From JBHHWH01 sp046756405 (GTDB taxonomy: Bacteria > Actinomycetota > Acidimicrobiia > Spongiisociales > ZC4RG35): 33,437 nucleotides of DNA. Below are positions 22,572 to 31,429 of this stretch, in pieces. A program made the position numbers and the translations under genes. Location of the stretch: assembly GCA_046756405.1 (NCBI GenBank), contig JBHHWH010000020.1, positions 1-33,437 of the forward strand, written 5' to 3'. Position 1 is the stretch's first letter, and every line of letters starts with the position of its first letter. The notes beneath the pieces were generated by a model. It was not told the origin of the DNA. It made no database searches and was given only the letters and a program-made list of their open reading frames with translations.

Positions 22572-23791
22572 TCCCCGATCAATGCCCGGCGGGTGAGGTG
22601 AAGGGCGGCGGTGGTGGCGTAGGCCCGCACCCGCTCCCGGTCACCGGGCAGCCGCAGCTCCTTGGCCCTGGTGTCCTCGGGGGTGGAGACGCCGATCACT
22701 GCGGTGCCGGGTGGCTTCTCCAACGGCTCGGGTCCCGCCGAACCGGTGACCGCCACGGCCACGTCGACATCGAGAAGGCTTCGACCTCCCCGGGCCATCT
22801 CCTCGGCTGTCTCCACGTTCACCACCTGGGAGATGTCCTCCACTCCAAGGAGCTGTTGTTTCAACGCCTGGTGGTAGGCAACGATCCCGCCTCGAACCAC
22901 CGCCGATGACCCTGGAACCGAGGTGAGAGCCGCAGAGACCAGGCCGCCGGTCATCGACTCGGCGGTGCCGATGGTGTAACCCTCCTCCTGGAGCAGGCGT
23001 AGCAGCACCTTCTCGATGGTCTCGTCGTCGACGCCGAAGATGATCGAACCCAGCCGGGAGCGGATCTCCCCTTCCATGGGCTCGACCAGGGCCAGGGCAG
23101 CTTCTTCGTCGGGAGCCTTGGCGGTTATGCGCACCTTGATCTCCCCGGCGGAGGCCAGGAAAGCCACCGACGGGTTGGTCGAACCCCGGTAGAGATCGTC
23201 GAGGATCTCGGCCACGTCCGATTCGGAACGTCCCCAGGTGCGGAGGAGCCTGCTGACCAGGACCGAGGTGTCGCCTGCGGCCTTGGCCAGGCGGGGTAGC
23301 ACTTCGTGGTGGAGGAGATGCTCCATCTCGGCGGGCACCCCGGGGATGCAGAAGATGAGCACTCCGTCGTGTTCCAGGGCCAGGCCCGGTGCTGTGCCCC
23401 GCGGGTTGGGAAGGAGCTCGGCGCCTTGGGGATGGTAGGCCTGGGTTAGGTTGGATTCGGGCATCTCCCGGCCCCGGCGTGCCCACCACTGCCGCAGGTG
23501 GTCGGCGTAGCTCTCGCTGAAGACGAGGGGCCAACCGGTGGCCTCGGCGACCGCCTCCCGGGTGATGTCGTCCTGGGTGGGTCCCAGCCCGCCGGTGACG
23601 ATGATCCCTGCGGCCCTACCCATGGCGATCCGCAGCGTCTCCACGATGCGGGCCTGGTTGTCCCCCACCACCTGCTGGAAATGGGCGTCGTGGCCGTGCT
23701 CGGCCAGGGCGGCACCGATCGTGGAGGCGTTGGAGTTGACGATCTGGCCGAGGAGCAACTCCGTGCCCACGGCGATCACCTCGACGATCAC
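22556..23791 (-). CDS. cinA: Competence/damage-inducible protein CinA
   Basis: A 411-residue CinA with an N-terminal MoCF/COG1058 domain (EVIAVGTELLLGQIVNSN, TGGLGPTQDD) that can hydrolyse ADP-ribose, and a C-terminal NMN deamidase domain (GTAESMTGGLVSAAL, later VAVTGSAGP). Together these salvage pyridine nucleotides; the competence link comes from co-transcription with recA in other bacteria. The GTG at 23791 overlaps the rimO stop (GTGA) and gives the canonical N-terminus; a longer reading would add 19 residues inside rimO. The next gene, thpR, overlaps its 3' end. Confidence 0.95.
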   Translation of the reverse strand: MIVEVIAVGTELLLGQIVNSNASTIGAALAEHGHDAHFQQVVGDNQARIVETLRIAMGRAAGIIVTGGLGPTQDDITREAVAEATGWPLVFSESYADHLRQWWARRGREMPESNLTQAYHPQGAELLPNPRGTAPGLALEHDGVLIFCIPGVPAEMEHLLHHEVLPRLAKAAGDTSVLVSRLLRTWGRSESDVAEILDDLYRGSTNPSVAFLASAGEIKVRITAKAPDEEAALALVEPMEGEIRSRLGSIIFGVDDETIEKVLLRLLQEEGYTIGTAESMTGGLVSAALTSVPGSSAVVRGGIVAYHQALKQQLLGVEDISQVVNVETAEEMARGGRSLLDVDVAVAVTGSAGPEPLEKPPGTAVIGVSTPEDTRAKELRLPGDRERVRAYATTAALHLTRRALIGEWWRR

Positions 23792-25095
23792 AGCGTTGTC
23801 GCCTCCATGTCGGGTCCGTAAATAGCGGTGTATTCGATCTTGAGCCACTCCCCCGGCTGGCCCCGGTCGAGACGAACCACCCCGTCGATCTCCGGAGCCT
23901 GGCGGTGGGAGCGAGCCACGGGAACACCCTCTTCCACCTGATCTACCAGGACCTCGTCCCTTTCCCCGATGAGGCTCGAGTTGTTGGCCAGCGTGATCTC
24001 TTCCTGGATCCCGGTGAGGTAGCGAAGCCGCTCCATGATCTCGTCGCGCCCGACGCGGCCCGGGAGTTCGGCGGCCGGGGTTCCGGGCTCGGCCGAGTAG
24101 GGGAAAAAGCCGGCCCAGTCGAGTCGGGCTTCGGTGAGGAATTCGGCCAGCTCCTCCACCTGGTCGTCGCTCTCTCCGGGGAATCCGACGATGAACGAGG
24201 AGCGGAGGGCGGCGGTCGGATCGAGACGGCGGATCTTTTCGACCAGGGTGAGGTGCCGCTCGGCGTCTCCGGGACGTCTCATCGCCCGGAGCAGCGGGGC
24301 GGAGACGTGCTGGAGGGAGAGGTCGAAGTAGGGGGCCACCGCCGGGTCTGAGACCATGGCCTCCACGAGCCGGTCTCGGATCTCCCGGGGATGGAGGTAG
24401 AGGAGGCGGAGACGGCGGAGACCCTCGACATCGGTGAGGAAGGCCACCAGGTCGGTGAGCCCTCCCGGGGCTCCTATGTCCCTTCCGTAGGCGGCCAGGT
24501 CCTGGGCCACCAACACCACTTCAGAAACACCTTGGGCGGTCAGCCCCTCGACCTCGTCGCGGATCTCGGTGGGCCGGCGCGAGCGCTGCCGGCCTCTGAT
24601 GGCGGGTATGGCGCAGAAGGTGCAGGGCTTGTCGCATCCTTCTGCCACCTTCAGGTAGGCGTAGGGCAGCCCGGAAACGGGCCGGCCAGTGGCATGGAGG
24701 ATGTCCATGACCGGACGGCGCCGTAGATTCACCGGTTCCCATCGGGTGAGGCCAGCGAGGACCTCCGGCAGTTCCCCATAGCGGTCCAGGCCCAGGACCG
24801 CATCTACCTCGGGCAGGGCGACCGATAGTTCGCCACCGAAGCGCTGCGCCATACAGCCGATGACCACCGAAGCGGCGTCCGTTCGCTTGCGCTCCTCCAC
24901 TTCAAGGATCGCGCCCACCGATTCGGCCCGGGCCTCCTCGATGAAGGCACAAGTGTTGACCATCACCACGTCGGCCTCCTCCGGGGATTCCGCCCAGGTG
25001 TATCCGGCTTCGGTGAGCATCGCCATCACCTTCTCCGAGTCGACCTGGTTCTTGGCGCAGCCCAGGGTGGTGAGCCATAGGGAGGGAGCCGTCAT
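23788..25095 (-). CDS. rimO: Ribosomal protein S12 methylthiotransferase
   Basis: A 435-residue radical-SAM methylthiotransferase modifying an aspartate of ribosomal protein S12. The UPF0004 cysteines are in LGCAKNQVDSE, VNTCAFIEEA and VIGCMAQR; the radical-SAM motif is CDKPCTFCAIP; a TRAM domain closes the protein. The motif LGCAKNxVDSE separates RimO from MiaB, whose version is FGCQMNEHDSE, and both paralogues are on this strand within 8 kb. The ATG overlaps the stop of the upstream 84-residue gene (ATGA). Confidence 0.96.
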   Translation of the reverse strand: MTAPSLWLTTLGCAKNQVDSEKVMAMLTEAGYTWAESPEEADVVMVNTCAFIEEARAESVGAILEVEERKRTDAASVVIGCMAQRFGGELSVALPEVDAVLGLDRYGELPEVLAGLTRWEPVNLRRRPVMDILHATGRPVSGLPYAYLKVAEGCDKPCTFCAIPAIRGRQRSRRPTEIRDEVEGLTAQGVSEVVLVAQDLAAYGRDIGAPGGLTDLVAFLTDVEGLRRLRLLYLHPREIRDRLVEAMVSDPAVAPYFDLSLQHVSAPLLRAMRRPGDAERHLTLVEKIRRLDPTAALRSSFIVGFPGESDDQVEELAEFLTEARLDWAGFFPYSAEPGTPAAELPGRVGRDEIMERLRYLTGIQEEITLANNSSLIGERDEVLVDQVEEGVPVARSHRQAPEIDGVVRLDRGQPGEWLKIEYTAIYGPDMEATTL

Positions 25096-25346
25096 GAACG
25101 GCTTCCCTCAACCACCGCGAACAGCTCCGGAGAGTCCACCGCGTCGGCGATCGTGTTCCAGGTGGCGGGGCTCACCTCGCCCTCTTCCTCCAACTCGGTG
25201 CAGGCCAGGTTGACCGCGTCGAGCAGAGGTGCCACCTCGTGGTCGATCTGGTATGCGGGGGCGATGGCGGTGCGAGCAGCAGGAACGTCGCCGCGACCAA
25301 GAGCTCGGATCGCTTCGGCAGCTTGTGCCGTCGCCCTCCGATCCAC
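25092..25346 (-). CDS. Small helical protein, unknown function
   Basis: An 84-residue acidic protein of unknown function, predicted all alpha-helical, with no cysteines other than one (ACTELEEEG) and no membrane segment. It begins at a GTG two nucleotides after the stop of the GAPDH-like gene and its own stop overlaps the rimO start, so it is firmly inside the operon and likely translated. The position suggests a link to the GAPDH-like enzyme rather than to rimO, but nothing in the sequence proves it. Confidence 0.65.
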   Translation of the reverse strand: MDRRATAQAAEAIRALGRGDVPAARTAIAPAYQIDHEVAPLLDAVNLACTELEEEGEVSPATWNTIADAVDSPELFAVVEGSRS

Positions 25347-25348
25347 CG

Positions 25349-26404
25349 TCAGATCTCGGGGAAGAGGTAGCGGCGCAGGATGTCGAGACGCTCCTCCACG
25401 GAATCAGGGTCTAAGTACCACAGCATCGCTGCCACGGTGGAGAGCAGCGGGTTGCCGTCTTGAGGGGTGAAAGAGAATCCCACGACCTCGTTGCCGTTGC
25501 GCACCGTGAGGGTGTCGAGCGAGATCACCGCCTGGCTGAGAATGCGCCCGTAGTAGCCGTGGTCCCTGCCGAACGAGAACACCTGATTGGCCGACTTCTT
25601 GTGGGTCACCGCGATCCGGGTGTTAGCCGTCAGCCGGTCGATCACCTCCTCAAGGGACATCTCCCGGTCGAGGGTGAGGGAGAAATGGAGCGAGTGCATG
25701 TACTGAGTGTTGAGCTTGATCGCCGAGGAGAACAGGTTCAGGTCGTAGCCCATCGTCGAGAACAGATCGTGGGCGTCGCGGGCGTGGTGGGTGCCGAAGC
25801 GACTGTCGCCGTGGGCACCCGCCGTCGGACTGGCCACGAAACCGCTGTCCTGGGAGATGTCGTTGGCTCTGCGGATGCAAAGGAACCGGCCGTCAGTGAG
25901 ATGGTTGGTCCCGTCGGGGTCCATAGCCAGGGCCTTGACCAGCACCGCGATGTTGTGGGTGTTGCAGCTAACGATGTGGAGGAAGCGGTCCTCGCCCGGG
26001 ACCAAGGCTTCGTCGTTGACTCCCCGGGCGTACATCTTCCCGAACCCGTACTCCGAGCCCTGGGCCAGGAAGCCGACCGGCTCCGTGGCGCGCTCGTACA
26101 GCTCCTCTTTGTTGCGGTTACCCGCAGGGGTGCAATCGATTACCACGGTGGCCCGTTCGATGGCCTCCAGCTTCTCGTACTTGGGTGAGTGCCCTAGCTC
26201 CTCGAAGGTGGACCACTTGTCCTCGTCGACTGCCAGCACCGCGCCTCTGCGTACCAGGTCGTTGACCTTGCCCCGCTCGGTGATCAGCGGGGTGCGTTTG
26301 TGGAAGGTCACTTCGTCAATGCCGAAGTGCTCGCGGTTGTCGGCGAGGAGGCCGATCAGGGGCTCACCAATGGTGCCGGTGCCCACGACATGGACGATTC
26401 TCAT
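25349..26404 (-). CDS. Type II (archaeal-type) glyceraldehyde-3-phosphate dehydrogenase-like oxidoreductase
   Basis: A 351-residue dehydrogenase related to archaeal GAPDH. The Rossmann motif is VGTGTIG (7-13). The segment VVIDCTPAGNRNKEELYE (about 87-104) parallels the archaeal IDCTPEGIGAKN region. SCNTHN (146-151) matches the active-site SCNTTG, giving nucleophile Cys147. RRAND (178-182) and the His pair in GTHHARD (204-210) match the archaeal RRGAD and SHHGPD segments, the latter holding the general-base His. Overall similarity is low and the loop after the Cys differs, so the substrate may not be glyceraldehyde 3-phosphate. The ATG has GGAGGA 8 nt upstream and lies 60 nt after the Rieske-ThDP gene. 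A dedicated partner role with that enzyme is inference. Confidence 0.78.
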   Translation of the reverse strand: MRIVHVVGTGTIGEPLIGLLADNREHFGIDEVTFHKRTPLITERGKVNDLVRRGAVLAVDEDKWSTFEELGHSPKYEKLEAIERATVVIDCTPAGNRNKEELYERATEPVGFLAQGSEYGFGKMYARGVNDEALVPGEDRFLHIVSCNTHNIAVLVKALAMDPDGTNHLTDGRFLCIRRANDISQDSGFVASPTAGAHGDSRFGTHHARDAHDLFSTMGYDLNLFSSAIKLNTQYMHSLHFSLTLDREMSLEEVIDRLTANTRIAVTHKKSANQVFSFGRDHGYYGRILSQAVISLDTLTVRNGNEVVGFSFTPQDGNPLLSTVAAMLWYLDPDSVEERLDILRRYLFPEI

Positions 26405-26464
26405 CAGGGGATCCTCCGGAGCGTTAGAGCTGACATGGTCCGGAAGGTCATGGTACCCGACGCC

Positions 26465-28417
26465 TCAGACGAGGAGGGGGTCAGCGTCGATGTGGACCAG
26501 AGCTGGACCTTCGTGGTCCAGGGCACGGCGCAGCGCACCGTCCAGCTCATCCACCTTCCGTACCCGCAATCCGAGACCGCCGCACATGTTGGCGAACTCG
26601 GCGAAGTCAGGGTTGACCAGGCTCGTGGCCCACACATCCAGTTCGGCGCTGCGCTGCTCCTTGCTGATTTTCCCCAGCTCGTCGTTGACCAACACCACCA
26701 GGGTGATGTTCATGTCATGGAGCACCGCGGTGGTGTACTCCATAGCGTACTGGCCGAGGCCCCCATCACCGGCGATGGCCACCACCTGTCGCTCACCGCC
26801 TACCGCCGCCCAGGCCCCCAGGGCAGCGGGGAGGGCAAAGCCGATAGAGCCCAGGTAGCCGGACATGAGCACCGACTGGCGCTCGGCCTCGAAGTAGCGG
26901 CCGAAGGAGTAGGTGTTGTTCCCCACGTCGACGCAGAGCACGGCATCGGGGTCGACGAGTCGGGACAGAGAGTCGAATATGGCCGCCGAGTTCACCCCCC
27001 TCCCGCTGTCGTCGGCGCGACGGCTCGCCTTCTCCTCCCGCCAAATCGCCCACCTCTCCGCCACCTGGATGGCCCGATTCTCGCAGTTGGACTCGTCGGG
27101 GAACCGCTCCCGCATCAGCCGGGCGACGGCCCCCACGTCACCGAGGACAGGAAAGTCCACGGGGTGGAACCTTCCCAGAGCCATCGGATCATGATCCACC
27201 TGAATGATCGGCTTGTACTCGGCGATGCCGGTGTGATTGGCGAAGGAGGCGCCGAAGACGACCACCAGATCGGATTCGTTCATGAACCACGACGCTATGG
27301 GTGTGCCGCTGCGGCCGAGGACTCCGCAGCCCAGGGGATGGGAGTCGGGGATCTGGCCCTTGGCCTTGAAGGTGGTGCACACCGGGGCGCCGATCGCCTC
27401 CGCCATGGCGAGGATCGGCTCCATGTGGAATCGGGCTCCATAGCCGACGATGAACAGGGGGCGTTCTGCCTCGGCGAGGCGGGTGATGGCGGCCTCCAGG
27501 GCGTCGTCGGGTGGCGCCACCTCTCGGTCCCCGACACGACCCCTGGGCCCTCCGGCCGGGAGATCGCAGGGAAGGGTCTGCACCTCGTCGGGAAGCATCA
27601 GATGGCCCACGTCCCCCTCGACCAGCGCGGTCTTGCAGGCGAGGTTCATCAGCTCGGCATAGTCGCTGCCGCGGATGACCGTGTGGCTGTAGCGGGCCAC
27701 GTCGGAGAAGGCGGCCTCCAGGTCGAGGTCCTGGAAGGCTCCTCTGCCCTTCACCTTGGAGGGAACCTGGCCGGAGAGGGCCAGCACCGGCGCCCGGTCC
27801 GCCTTGGCGTCGTAGAGGCCGGTGAGGAGGTTGGTCGAGCCCGGGCCGGCGATGCCAAAGCAGGCCGCCAGCCCGCCGGTGAGCTTGCCGTAGGCGGAGG
27901 CGGCGAACGCGGCGGCCCCTTCGTGGCGGATGGCCACATAGGTGAGGTCGCCGCGGCGTTCGGCCTCGCGGAGGGCGTCGGCGAAGCCGAGGTTGGAGTG
28001 GCCCACCATGCCGAAGACGTGGCGGACTCCCCAGTTGACCATGGTCTCCACCAGCACGTCACTGACGGTGCGTTGGCGTTCTGGCTCTGGAGGGAGGGCC
28101 ACGTAGACGCCGTCGTCGCGGACCTCGGTGGCGAAACAGGTCGGCCGGTCGGTGAAGCCTTCGGGTGGAGTTCCGTCCAGGGGGTTGTAGTCGTAGCCGT
28201 GCCAGGGACAGCGCAGCCATCCATGTTCTATGGAACCCTCGCCCAGGGGGCCGCCCTGGTGGGGGCAGCGGTTGTCGAGGACGCCGAAGCTGCCCTGGTA
28301 GTGAGTGACCGCCAGGCTGCGCCGCCCCACGGTCACCGTCTTCACCCGGCCTTCGGGAAGCTCGTCGTGTTCGAGGATCTTGTGCCAGGTGGTGTTCTCG
28401 TGGGCGCAGTCGGTCAT
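26465..28417 (-). CDS. Rieske [2Fe-2S] - ThDP-dependent enzyme fusion (pyruvate-oxidase-like)
   Basis: A 650-residue two-part protein. Residues 1-110 are a Rieske ferredoxin domain with Cys51-Pro-His53 and Cys70-Pro-Trp-His73, all four cluster ligands present. From about 117 to the end is a complete three-domain thiamine-diphosphate enzyme: the cofactor-activating Glu166 in IRHEGAAAFAA, a middle domain (about 310-440), and the ThDP/metal motif from GDG 550-552 to Asn578-Asp579. It resembles pyruvate oxidase (PoxB) and acetolactate synthase more than transketolases. In PoxB, electrons leave through FAD to quinone; a fused Rieske centre could instead carry them to a protein or quinone. Start ATG has no Shine-Dalgarno, but TAGGTT lies 9 nt upstream. 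Encoded between aceA and the GAPDH-like gene. Substrate unknown. Confidence 0.88.
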   Translation of the reverse strand: MTDCAHENTTWHKILEHDELPEGRVKTVTVGRRSLAVTHYQGSFGVLDNRCPHQGGPLGEGSIEHGWLRCPWHGYDYNPLDGTPPEGFTDRPTCFATEVRDDGVYVALPPEPERQRTVSDVLVETMVNWGVRHVFGMVGHSNLGFADALREAERRGDLTYVAIRHEGAAAFAASAYGKLTGGLAACFGIAGPGSTNLLTGLYDAKADRAPVLALSGQVPSKVKGRGAFQDLDLEAAFSDVARYSHTVIRGSDYAELMNLACKTALVEGDVGHLMLPDEVQTLPCDLPAGGPRGRVGDREVAPPDDALEAAITRLAEAERPLFIVGYGARFHMEPILAMAEAIGAPVCTTFKAKGQIPDSHPLGCGVLGRSGTPIASWFMNESDLVVVFGASFANHTGIAEYKPIIQVDHDPMALGRFHPVDFPVLGDVGAVARLMRERFPDESNCENRAIQVAERWAIWREEKASRRADDSGRGVNSAAIFDSLSRLVDPDAVLCVDVGNNTYSFGRYFEAERQSVLMSGYLGSIGFALPAALGAWAAVGGERQVVAIAGDGGLGQYAMEYTTAVLHDMNITLVVLVNDELGKISKEQRSAELDVWATSLVNPDFAEFANMCGGLGLRVRKVDELDGALRRALDHEGPALVHIDADPLLV

Positions 28418-28451
28418 CGCAAACCGAACCTAGCGGCTCCGACTCGTTTCT

Positions 28452-28463
28452 CTTTGCACAAAG
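28452..28463. promoter_or_regulatory. Palindrome CTTTGCACAAAG, candidate RamB-type operator
   Basis: Perfect inverted repeat CTTTG-CA-CAAAG, 35 nt upstream of the Rieske-ThDP gene. Corynebacterial RamB sites contain a TTTGCAAA-like core, so this is a plausible but unproven site for the RamB-like regulator encoded nearby. Confidence 0.4.
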
Positions 28464-28485
28464 GCCCAGATCGGGGCCCTGGTGC
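28456..28485 (-). other. Stable stem-loop between aceA and the Rieske-ThDP gene
   Basis: GCAC (28456-28459) pairs with GTGC (28482-28485) and GGCCC (28463-28467) with GGGCC (28474-28478), with a symmetric 3x3 internal loop and a 6-nt terminal loop. There is no T run on the minus strand, so it is more likely an attenuator, processing or mRNA-stability element than a full terminator. Confidence 0.5.
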
Positions 28486-28494
28486 ATTAGGAAG

Positions 28495-29772
28495 CTAGAA
28501 CTGCTCGGCTTCGGTGGAGCCCTCCATGGCCAGGGTGGAGGCCTGGCCACCGGTGATGGTCTGGCTGACCAGGTCGAAGTAGCCTGCTCCCACCTCCCGC
28601 TGGTGGCGGGTGGCCGAGTATCCCTCCTCTTCCATCTCGAACTCCCGGCTCTGAAGCTCTACGTAGGCGCTCATCCCCCGATCGTGATAGCCCCGGGCCA
28701 GCTCGAACATGGAGGCGTTGAGGGCGTGAAACCCGGCCAGGGTGATGAACTGGTAGCGGTAGCCCATGGTCCCCAGCTCCTTCTGGAACCTGGCGATCGT
28801 GTCGGCGTCGAGGTGGGCCGACCAGTTGAACGACGGGGAGCAGTTGTACGCCAGCATCTTCTGTGGAAACTCGGCGTGGATCGCCTCGGCGAAGGCCCGA
28901 GCCTCGTCGAGGTCGGGCTTGGCAGTCTCACACCAGATCAGGTCGCAGTAGGGGGCGTAGGCCAGACCCCGGGCGATGGCGGCGTCGAGCCCACCCGGTA
29001 CCTTGAAGAAGCCTTCGGCGGTCCGCTCCCCGGTGATCCACTCCCTGTCCCGCGGATCGATGTCGGAGGTGAGCAGCGTCGCCGAGTTGGCGTCGGTGCG
29101 GGCGACGATCACCGTGGGAACACCGGCGACGTCGGAGGCGAGGCGTGCCGCCTGGAGGGTTCGGATGTGCTGGCTGGTGGGCACCAGGACCTTGCCTCCC
29201 ATATGCCCGCACTTCTTCTCCGCGGCGAGCTGGTCTTCGAAGTGGACGCCGGCGGCACCGGCAGCGATGAAGGCCTTGGTCAGCTCGAAGACGTTGAGGG
29301 CGCCTCCGAAACCGGCCTCCCCGTCGGCGACGATAGGAACGAACCAGTCGATCTCGGTGTCCCCCTCAGCCCAGTGGATCTGGTCGGCACGCCGGAGGGC
29401 GCTGTTGATCCGCTTCACCAGAGCCGGCGCCGAGTTGGCCGGGTAGAGGGACTGGTCGGGGTAGGTCTCCCCAGCCAGGTTGGCGTCCCCTGCCACCTGC
29501 CAGCCGGAGAGATAGATCGACCTGAGCCCGGCCTTGACCATCTGCACCGCCTGGCCTCCGGTGAGCGCGCCCAGGGCGTTGATGTAGTCGTTGCCGTTGA
29601 GGAGATCCCACAGCTTCTCCGCCGTCACCCGGGCCAGGGTGTGCTCCTCCCTGAGGGAGCCACGGAGACGAACTACCTCTTCGGAGCTGTAATCCCGGAT
29701 GATCCCCTTCCAGCGGGGATTGGTGGCCCAGTCCTCGGCGATGCGGGCGGCTTCGGCGGCGATGTCGGTCAC
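28495..29772 (-). CDS. aceA: Isocitrate lyase
   Basis: A 425-residue isocitrate lyase, splitting isocitrate into glyoxylate and succinate in the glyoxylate shunt. The signature EKKCGHMGGK holds catalytic Cys188; SGWQVAGDAN and NCSPSFNWS, both substrate-binding regions, are intact. The GTG start has GGGAGGAA upstream and follows aceB by 12 nt, so the shunt genes are one unit. Length matches the bacterial ICL1 form (about 430). Expression is probably controlled by the divergent RamB-like regulator and tuned against the next gene by a stem-loop after its stop. Confidence 0.98.
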   Translation of the reverse strand: MTDIAAEAARIAEDWATNPRWKGIIRDYSSEEVVRLRGSLREEHTLARVTAEKLWDLLNGNDYINALGALTGGQAVQMVKAGLRSIYLSGWQVAGDANLAGETYPDQSLYPANSAPALVKRINSALRRADQIHWAEGDTEIDWFVPIVADGEAGFGGALNVFELTKAFIAAGAAGVHFEDQLAAEKKCGHMGGKVLVPTSQHIRTLQAARLASDVAGVPTVIVARTDANSATLLTSDIDPRDREWITGERTAEGFFKVPGGLDAAIARGLAYAPYCDLIWCETAKPDLDEARAFAEAIHAEFPQKMLAYNCSPSFNWSAHLDADTIARFQKELGTMGYRYQFITLAGFHALNASMFELARGYHDRGMSAYVELQSREFEMEEEGYSATRHQREVGAGYFDLVSQTITGGQASTLAMEGSTEAEQF

Positions 29773-29784
29773 AGAGTTCCTCCC

Positions 29785-31344
<1,560 letters not shown>

Positions 31345-31429
31345 AAGAACTCAGTGTCTTATCTAGGACAGGGCAGGGTCTAGCCATTGACAGGGTAAGA
31401 TCTATCGAACTTTCGATTGGAGTAAAGGA
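31345..31429. promoter_or_regulatory. aceB / ramB divergent control region
   Basis: The 85-nt region holds TAGATA on the minus strand (for aceB), and TTGACA (31387-31392) and TAAGAT (31396-31401) on the plus strand. TAAGAT is the better -10 for the regulator gene. Both promoters are within reach of a single bound regulator. Confidence 0.5.
31404..31417. promoter_or_regulatory. Inverted repeat ATCGAA-CT-TTCGAT at the regulator's start site
   Basis: Perfect 6-bp arms with a 2-nt centre, 12 nt before the regulator ATG and at the predicted transcription start. It contains GAACTTT, the left part of corynebacterial RamB sites as I recall them. Candidate autoregulatory operator. Confidence 0.45.

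Noticed and set aside
25732..25742. GAAC/GTTC pair inside the GAPDH-like gene
   Set aside because: The half-sites are separated by 2 nt rather than 4, and the site is within a coding region, so it is not a LexA box.
26300..28498. A 732-codon open frame on the plus strand, antisense to the Rieske-ThDP and GAPDH-like genes
   Set aside because: The minus strand carries all cofactor motifs of two recognised enzymes. The long antisense frame is the mirror of high-GC codon bias and shows no domain.
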